A model generated the notes under the pieces. The model made no database searches. It was not told the origin of the DNA and was given only the letters and a program-made list of their open reading frames with translations. This document shows, in pieces, positions 32,972 to 37,488 of a stretch of 37,488 nt of DNA. The position numbers were made by a program, and so were the translations under genes. Position 1 is the stretch's first letter. The number at the start of each line of letters is the position of its first letter. The stretch comes from an uncultured Oscillibacter sp. (lineage in GTDB: Bacteria; Bacillota; Clostridia; Oscillospirales; Oscillospiraceae). The DNA lies in the NCBI GenBank assembly GCA_900544615.1, contig UQVS01000023.1, positions 1 to 37,488 on the forward strand, in the 5' to 3' direction.

Positions 32972-34471
32972 GTGAAATTACGCGAGATTATTTTAAAGAA
33001 CTTCAGGGGCTACTATGTCGAAACAAGAATAACAATTGATGATCTGACTGCTTTGATTGGTAAGAATGATGTTGGGAAGTCTACTATTCTTGAGGCTCTG
33101 GATATATTTTTTAATCAGTCAAAAATCGATTCTGTAGATAGAAATGTATTCCATACGGGTGAAGAAACTGTAATCGGATGCGTTTTCGATGATCTCCCCG
33201 CCGAAATTACATTGGAAAATGTAACCACTTCATTCTCCAAAGAATACCTGATTAACCGAGATGGGAACTTGGAGGTTTTGAAGAAATATCCTACTAATGG
33301 AAAAACAACCATTTGGATTTATGCCAATCATCCATCTAATGACGGGTTTAATGATTTGCTGTTAAAAAAGAATAATGAGTTGAAAGCAATGATTCGAGCT
33401 GCGCATTTGGAAGACGGTGTAAATCTATCCATTAATTCAGCTATGCGTGCAGCATTATGGGCATCTTTAGGCGATACAATTACCTTTGAAGTAAGAGAGA
33501 TTAGTGCGGATCAAGCTGATGAGAAAAAATTGTGGCCCAAAATTGAACCGCTGTTGCCATCCTATCGGCTGTTCAAAGCGGATAGGCCGAGTTCTGACGA
33601 AGACCAAGAAGCGCAAGATCCTATGCAACATGCAATGAAGACCGCACTTGAAGAACAATCAGAGCAGTTGAACGCCATTGCCAATGAAGTACAGAGAAAG
33701 GTTTCGGAAGTTGCTACCAATACTATTCAGAAATTAAGGGAGTTTGATCCAGAGCTCGCTGCAACATTAACTCCTAAATTCAAAAAAGAACCGACATGGG
33801 AAAAGGCATTTTCTTTTTCTTTGACTGGAGAAAATTCTATCCCTTTGAATAAGCGAGGAAGTGGAATTCGGAGACTTGTGCTTTTTAGTTTCTTTAGGGC
33901 TACAACTGAATCTGCCCTTTTTGAAGGAAAAAATATTATCTATGCAGTAGAGGAACCTGAAACCTCCCAGCACCCAGATGCCCAAAGGATGATAGTAAAC
34001 ACATTTAAAGAGATGACGGAAAAAAACGGATGTCAGATAATTATCACAACTCACGTTCCGGGATTAGCAGCTCTGCTTCCAATTCAGAGCCTTCGCTATA
34101 TTACAAATAGCGAAGGCTCTCCCGAGGTCGCAGTCGGAACAGAAGACGCTGGAATTCTGGCACGAGTTGCTGACACATTAGGGGTACTTCCAGATTTAAC
34201 TCCGCCATTGGCCCCGCAGCATCATGATGTAAAACTTGTTATCTGCGTAGAGGGACCAAATGATGTAGCGTTTCTCACAGCAATTAGTCGAACTGCACAT
34301 CAAGCGGACCCAAGTATTGTTGATTTGAATAGCTCACCTTACATTGTGATTATTCCTTTAGGGGGCAACACTCTAAAAGAGTGGGTAAATCACAATTATC
34401 TTCAAAAGCTTGCGTCGGTGGACAAAGGGATACACAATAAAACAACCAAATATGGACTGCCAACCTACTGA
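32972..34471 (+). CDS. OLD-family ATPase/Toprim nuclease, C-terminally truncated
   Basis: A 499-residue protein of the overcoming-lysogenization-defect family, many of which act in phage defence. The ABC-type ATPase has Walker A GKNDVGKST (30-38), a coiled-coil middle (EQSEQLNAIANEVQRKVSEVATN), the signature-like NKRGSGIRRLVLFSF and Walker B IIYAVEEPETSQHPDAQ, then IIITTHVPG. The Toprim domain starts with VKLVICVEGPNDVAFL (catalytic Glu) and IIPLGGNTLKEWVNHNYLQKL, but the chain ends within 20 residues in an unrelated tail (TTKYGLPTY); the DxD half is missing. It is much richer in A+T than its neighbours, suggesting separate acquisition. GTG start at 32972 with AAAGGCGG upstream. ATPase may remain; nuclease activity is doubtful. 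Confidence 0.85.
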   Translation: MKLREIILKNFRGYYVETRITIDDLTALIGKNDVGKSTILEALDIFFNQSKIDSVDRNVFHTGEETVIGCVFDDLPAEITLENVTTSFSKEYLINRDGNLEVLKKYPTNGKTTIWIYANHPSNDGFNDLLLKKNNELKAMIRAAHLEDGVNLSINSAMRAALWASLGDTITFEVREISADQADEKKLWPKIEPLLPSYRLFKADRPSSDEDQEAQDPMQHAMKTALEEQSEQLNAIANEVQRKVSEVATNTIQKLREFDPELAATLTPKFKKEPTWEKAFSFSLTGENSIPLNKRGSGIRRLVLFSFFRATTESALFEGKNIIYAVEEPETSQHPDAQRMIVNTFKEMTEKNGCQIIITTHVPGLAALLPIQSLRYITNSEGSPEVAVGTEDAGILARVADTLGVLPDLTPPLAPQHHDVKLVICVEGPNDVAFLTAISRTAHQADPSIVDLNSSPYIVIIPLGGNTLKEWVNHNYLQKLASVDKGIHNKTTKYGLPTY

Positions 34472-34476
34472 AATTA

Positions 34477-34506
34477 CCGCCCTAATGAGACACAGGGCGG
34501 TTTTTT
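34477..34506 (+). terminator. Terminator after OLD-like gene
   Basis: CCGCCCT (34477-34483) / AGGGCGG (34494-34500) followed by six T. Confidence 0.88.
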
Positions 34507-34539
34507 CATAGGCAGAGAAAGGAGGTATCCCTACAAGCG

Positions 34540-34571
34540 GGGCTTGACTGTAAGAGGTCAGGCCCTTTTTT
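34540..34571 (+). terminator. Attenuator-like terminator before parB
   Basis: GGGCTTGACT (34540-34549) pairs with GGTCAGGCCC (34556-34565) using two G-U pairs, followed by six T. It is 32 bases before the ParB start, preceded by AAAGGAGG (34518-34525) with no obvious start codon after it. It may limit ParB expression. Confidence 0.6.
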
Positions 34572-34602
34572 CATGCCATCAAATAAGAAGGAGGAAATGC
34601 GA

Positions 34603-36051
34603 ATGGCCGATGAAAAAGCAAAAATCGTAACTGACGCAACAGGACCGGGCTCTGGCCCTGCCTCTGCCCAGCCCGTCAAGCAGGAGCAGCCCGCTCCCGA
34701 GGCTCCAACCCCGGAGAAGGCCGAAGCTCCCGCACAGGAGGAAAAAGCCCCACAGGATAAGGCCGCAGACGCTCCCAAGGAAAAGGCCGCCAGCGTGTCG
34801 GTCTTTAACTTCTCTGAAATCATGGCCGAGAAGAAGGCCACGGAGCGAGCCGCCGCCCAGCAGGAGGTAAAAGCCCCGGAAAAGGTGGCTTCTCCCGCTC
34901 CGTCCAAGGAGGCTGGGGCCAAGCAGGAGGAACAGTCCCAGTCCCCGAAACGCCGGGGCCGTCCGCCCAAAGCAGACAAGGAAAAAACGGCTTCTCCCGG
35001 ACAGAAAGAGGCTCCCAGCAAGAAGGATAAAGCGGCACAGAAACCCGCTCCCGCCAAGAAACCGGAGAAAGCCCCCAAGGCTCCCAAGCCCGCCAAGGCT
35101 ACGCCCGAGGTAAAGGCTCCCGTTCAGGCTAAAACACCTGCGGCTCCTGCCGAGGCTCCACGCCCGGTCAAGGAGGAGCAGATTGTTTATATCAAGCTGT
35201 CCGAACTCCACGCCTTCAAAAATCATCCCTTCCAAGTCCGTAATGACGAGGAAATGAAGGCCATGGTGTCCAGCGTCCGGGATAAGGGCGTGACCCAGCC
35301 CGCTATCGTCCGTCCCCGTGAGGACGGCGGGTATGAAATCGTGTCGGGCCACCGCCGCCAGAAGGCCAGCGAACTTGCGGGCTTCGTGGATATGCCTTGT
35401 ATCGTCCGTGACCTGACAGACGAACAGGCCATCACGCAGATGGTGGAGGACAATACCAACCAGCGTGAGAATATCCTGCCGAGTGAAAGGGCCAAGGCCC
35501 TGAAAATGCAGTTGGAGGCCATCAAGCACCAAGGAGCCAAGGAGGCCACTTCGGGCCAACTTGACCCGAAGGACGCTGGACGGCGCTCCAATGAGATCGT
35601 GGCCGAGCGCAACAAAATGACTGTCAAACAGGTACAGCGGTATATCAAGCTCAATGATCTTGTTCCTGATTTGCAGAAAATGATGGACGCCGGGCAAATC
35701 AAATTTACCCCGGCGGTGGAGCTGGCTTATATCAAGCCCAAGAATCAGAGGTATATCGCCGTTGCCATTGAAGGCCAGCAGTCGGCCCCTTCGCTCTCGC
35801 AGGCCCAGCGCATGAGGGAGCTTGACCAGAAGGGCGTTCTGAATGGCGATGTGATCGACGGAATTATGATGGAGGATAAAAAGGAGGTAGACAAAGTGAT
35901 TTTAACTGGTGCAGAACTGGGCAAATACTTCGGGAAGGAAACCACTCCGAGGGAAATGAAAGACCAGATTATCAAGTTGTTGGATGACTGGAAGGGTCAG
36001 CAGAAGGAAGTGGCCAAGCCGGAGAAAAAGGCCGCCCAGCAGGAAAAGTAA
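34603..36051 (+). CDS. parB: ParB/RepB-family protein with long basic, AT-hook-containing N-terminus
   Basis: A 482-residue ParB-family protein. Residues ~192-290 are the ParB nuclease-like domain (IVYIKLSELHAFKNHPFQV, GYEIVSGHRRQKASELAG with the GHRR motif, VEDNTNQRENILPSERAKAL), followed by a helix-turn-helix region (RRSNEIVAERNKMTVKQVQRYIKLNDLVPDLQKMMD). The first ~190 residues are an Ala/Pro/Lys/Glu-rich disordered extension containing RRGRPPKADK, an AT-hook-like motif (about 116-125). Start 34603 is set by AAGGAGG 8 bases upstream; ATG 34597 is too close to it. No ParA gene is adjacent. Likely role: maintenance of the ICE, or regulation through the palindromes at 35550 and 36058. Confidence 0.88.
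   Translation: MADEKAKIVTDATGPGSGPASAQPVKQEQPAPEAPTPEKAEAPAQEEKAPQDKAADAPKEKAASVSVFNFSEIMAEKKATERAAAQQEVKAPEKVASPAPSKEAGAKQEEQSQSPKRRGRPPKADKEKTASPGQKEAPSKKDKAAQKPAPAKKPEKAPKAPKPAKATPEVKAPVQAKTPAAPAEAPRPVKEEQIVYIKLSELHAFKNHPFQVRNDEEMKAMVSSVRDKGVTQPAIVRPREDGGYEIVSGHRRQKASELAGFVDMPCIVRDLTDEQAITQMVEDNTNQRENILPSERAKALKMQLEAIKHQGAKEATSGQLDPKDAGRRSNEIVAERNKMTVKQVQRYIKLNDLVPDLQKMMDAGQIKFTPAVELAYIKPKNQRYIAVAIEGQQSAPSLSQAQRMRELDQKGVLNGDVIDGIMMEDKKEVDKVILTGAELGKYFGKETTPREMKDQIIKLLDDWKGQQKEVAKPEKKAAQQEK
35550..35570. repeat. parS-like palindrome, copy 1 (inside parB)
   Basis: A 21-base near-perfect palindrome: TTCGGG, one base, CAA, central C, TTG, one base, CCCGAA. It lies within the ParB coding region (residues near SGQLDPK). 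The same core recurs at 36058 and, partially, at 37423. Confidence 0.55.
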
Positions 36052-36057
36052 CGCTTC

Positions 36058-36078
36058 TTCGGGGCAACTTGGCCCGAG
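36058..36078. repeat. parS-like palindrome, copy 2 (just after parB)
   Basis: TTCGGG, one base, CAA, C, TTG, one base, CCCGAG: same layout as copy 1 with one arm mismatch, 7 bases after the parB stop. Confidence 0.55.
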
Positions 36079-36131
36079 GCAGTATGCGGGGCTCTGCCCC
36101 GCACCCCGAAGCTCAAAGGATATTAAATATT

Positions 36132-36258
36132 CCCCGTCGCCGTTTTTCAGGTAGCATATCCGGGAAAATCAGTCAAGGGCCAAAGCCGCCATGGGCGGTG
36201 CCAAAGGCACCCTTGACGGATTTCTCCCGGTTATGCTTTCAGGCGGCAAGCGACGGGG
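36132..36258. repeat. Long imperfect hairpin (127 bases)
   Basis: Successive arms pair in order: CCCCGTCGCCG (36132-36142) with CGGCAAGCGACGGGG (36244-36258); AGCATA (36153-36158) with TATGCT (36232-36237); CCGGGAAAATC (36160-36170) with GGATTTCTCCCGG (36218-36230); GTCAAGGG (36172-36179) with CCCTTGAC (36210-36217); apical GCCGCC / GGCGGT (36185-36199). Such conserved extended pairing in non-coding ICE DNA fits an origin of transfer, a replication/partition site or a structured RNA. Confidence 0.7.
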
Positions 36259-36362
36259 ATATATATTCCTTTGAGCCGTTCCCCTTCCCACGGGAAGGGG
36301 CGGAGGGGTTGGGCTCCTCTGTCTGGCTCTTTTTTAATATGTAGAAACGGAGGTACAAAACC

Positions 36363-36710
36363 ATGAAAAGACCTTTAGCGTATATTACCGCCGCATGGTG
36401 CGGTGACCCTGATACCGATATGGAGCTGGCCGCCCGCTATTGCCGCATGGCATACGAAGCGGGCTTTTCTCCTATTTGCCCTATTCTTTATCTGCCGCTG
36501 TTTATCAACGACGCTATCCCGGAGGAACACAAAAACGGGATTGATATGCGCCGGGATATGTTGCGCCGCTCTCATGTGCTTGTGGTCTGCGGTGACGAGG
36601 TGGACGAGGATGTGAAAAACGATATTGCCGTTGCCAAGCGGCTGAACATCACGGCCACTACCCTTGACGGTATCCTGACAGTCAACCAGCAGGGCCGCCA
36701 CGATGTTTGA
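36363..36710 (+). CDS. DUF4406/DUF7768-like nucleotide-hydrolase-fold protein
   Basis: A 115-residue protein common in ICEs and phages. The pattern LAYITAAWCGDPDTDMELAARYCRMAYEAGFSPICPILY, then RRDMLRRSHVLVVCGDEVDEDVKNDIAVAKRLNI, resembles the nucleoside 2-deoxyribosyltransferase-like Rossmann fold (DUF4406 group). Substrate unknown; a role in nucleotide metabolism or defence evasion is only a possibility. ACGGAGGTAC is 5-8 bases before ATG 36363. Its end overlaps the ardA start by 8 bases, so they are co-translated. Confidence 0.78.
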   Translation: MKRPLAYITAAWCGDPDTDMELAARYCRMAYEAGFSPICPILYLPLFINDAIPEEHKNGIDMRRDMLRRSHVLVVCGDEVDEDVKNDIAVAKRLNITATTLDGILTVNQQGRHDV

Positions 36711-37419
36711 AGCCTATGTGACCAATCTGGGGCTCTACCCGGAGCGAGGGGCCGGGGCTGGGGAATATCTAAAATTTCCTACGACTGTTGAGGAAGTGCA
36801 GGCTCTCTTTTCCCGGATTGGTATAGACGAAAAACAGTACGAGGAGTATTTCATTACCGACTATGACAGCGATATTCTGGGGCTGACTGACCACCTCGGG
36901 GAATATGAAAGCCTTGACGAGCTTAATTACTTAGCACATCTTCTGGAAGAAATGACCCCGGACGAGCTGGAAAAGCTGGAGGCGGTCATGGATGCTGGGG
37001 AGTACACAAACAGCGTCAAGGACTTAATCAATTTGACCCAGAACCTTGACTGCTTCGATTTTTACTCCGATGTCAACAGCGAAGAAGAACTGGGCCGTAT
37101 GTATATTCAGGATTTTGAGGCTATACAGGTGCCTGAACACCTGATTGACTACATCGACTATGAGGCATACGGGCGGGATATTCGTATCAATGACGGCGGC
37201 CACTTCGCTCCCGGTGGCTATGTGGCGGATAATCGGAGTAACTTTGTGGAGCACTATACCGGGCTGGACGATATTCCAGACGAGTACCGTATTTCCAAAG
37301 TCCACGCCCGGGACGAGAAGGAGGAAACCCATTCTATTCTGGCGGCAATCAAGCAGTTTAAGGAGGCCCCACCTACTCCTCACAAGGAGAAGGCGGGGCC
37401 TTCCCATGAGGAACGGTAG
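36703..37419 (+). CDS. ardA: Antirestriction protein ArdA
   Basis: A 238-residue acidic DNA-mimic protein that blocks type I restriction enzymes and so helps the ICE enter new hosts. Family features: MFEAYVTNLGLYPERGAGAGEYLKFPTT, EEYFITDYDSDILGLTDHLGEYESLDELNYLA, then the acidic mid-region and YIDYEAYGRDIRINDGGHFAPGGYV. The C-terminal ~50 residues form a charged tail (HARDEKEETHSILAAIKQFKEAPPTPHKEKAG) beyond the usual ArdA end. Overlaps the preceding gene by 8 bases and ends 69 bases before the window edge. Confidence 0.9.
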   Translation: MFEAYVTNLGLYPERGAGAGEYLKFPTTVEEVQALFSRIGIDEKQYEEYFITDYDSDILGLTDHLGEYESLDELNYLAHLLEEMTPDELEKLEAVMDAGEYTNSVKDLINLTQNLDCFDFYSDVNSEEELGRMYIQDFEAIQVPEHLIDYIDYEAYGRDIRINDGGHFAPGGYVADNRSNFVEHYTGLDDIPDEYRISKVHARDEKEETHSILAAIKQFKEAPPTPHKEKAGPSHEER

Positions 37420-37488
37420 ACCTCGGGCCAACTTGGTGCTGTTGACAAAGTCTCGCTCTGCTCCGCCCTGCCAACAAAAAAAGACGCC
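37420..37488. other. Window edge with partial parS-like copy
   Basis: TCGGG, one base, CAA, C, TTG at 37423-37435 repeats the left arm and core of the parS-like palindrome, but the right arm is altered (GTGCTG). No gene starts before the edge. Confidence 0.4.

Larger units (their letters stand above)
36052..36362. other. Palindrome-rich stretch between parB and the next gene
   Basis: No gene. It is filled with inverted repeats: an outer CTTCGGGG / CCCCGAAG (about 36057-36064, 36104-36111) enclosing the second parS-like palindrome and a GCGGGGC / GCCCCGC hairpin (36086-36102); the 127-base hairpin at 36132-36258; and CCCCTTCCC / GGGAAGGGG (36281-36300). The last part (GGCTCTTTTTT, about 36325-36335) could terminate transcription before the next gene. 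Confidence 0.5.
23640..37488. mobile_element. ICE-type region (second mobile region), left boundary approximate
   Basis: From here on the genes are typical of Tn1549-like elements: ribbon-helix-helix-like protein, toprim primase-like protein, sortase and pilin-type surface module, ParB, ArdA, plus an IS3 insertion. No relaxase, coupling protein or recombinase is seen before the right edge, so only part of the element is in view. The left boundary is inferred from the end of chromosomal-type genes at the tRNA-Pro terminator. Confidence 0.7.

Overview
The window looks like the chromosome of a GC-rich gut-type member of class Clostridia (Oscillospiraceae-like), judged from codon use, T-box regulation, strong AGGAGG-type ribosome binding sites and Tn4451/Tn1549-like conjugative-element genes. 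Genus cannot be read from the sequence.

Layout. (1) 1-~5126 is the recombinase end of an integrative conjugative element (ICE): the tail of an S-layer-homology protein, a class B sortase, a sigma-70-like factor, a small helix-turn-helix protein, TnpW and the large serine recombinase TnpX. (2) ~5127-23640 is chromosomal-type DNA. It holds a DUF362 ferredoxin protein behind a MerR-type promoter, a small hypothetical, a frameshifted DUF975 membrane protein, a PfkB kinase plus acetyltransferase pair, a Trp T-box followed by a tryptophan-type ABC importer (trpXYZ), an operon of an L-2-hydroxyisocaproate-type dehydrogenase and ilvE, a ribosome-type GTPase fused to a YacP/NYN nuclease domain with an overlapping LspA-like gene, a flavin reductase/HxlR regulator pair, cysS under a Cys T-box, a ribokinase with a DUF1653 gene, and tRNA-Pro(GGG). 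(3) ~23640-37488 is a second ICE-type region. It holds a tandem ribbon-helix-helix-like protein, a toprim primase-like protein, a surface module (membrane protein, sortase, CAP protein, thioester/SpaA adhesin), an IS3-family insertion, an AT-rich truncated OLD-family ATPase/nuclease, an unusual ParB, palindrome-rich DNA, a nucleotide-hydrolase-fold protein and ArdA.

How the genes fit together. The chromosomal block is rich in amino-acid functions: Trp uptake sensed through tRNA-Trp charging, branched-chain transamination coupled to 2-oxoacid reduction, and Cys-tRNA synthesis sensed through tRNA-Cys. The right ICE region combines cell-surface attachment genes with partition and anti-restriction genes.

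The most unusual items are the EF-G/TetM-like GTPase-NYN nuclease fusion with its overlapping LspA-like partner (15866-18918), the palindromic parS-like motif found in and beside parB (35550, 36058, degenerate at 37423), the 127-base long imperfect hairpin at 36132-36258, the MerR-type 19-base-spacer promoter at 6286-6316, and three apparently degraded genes (DUF975 frameshift, OLD nuclease lacking half its Toprim domain, SpaA adhesin without a wall anchor). All identifications come from reading motifs; no database search was run.
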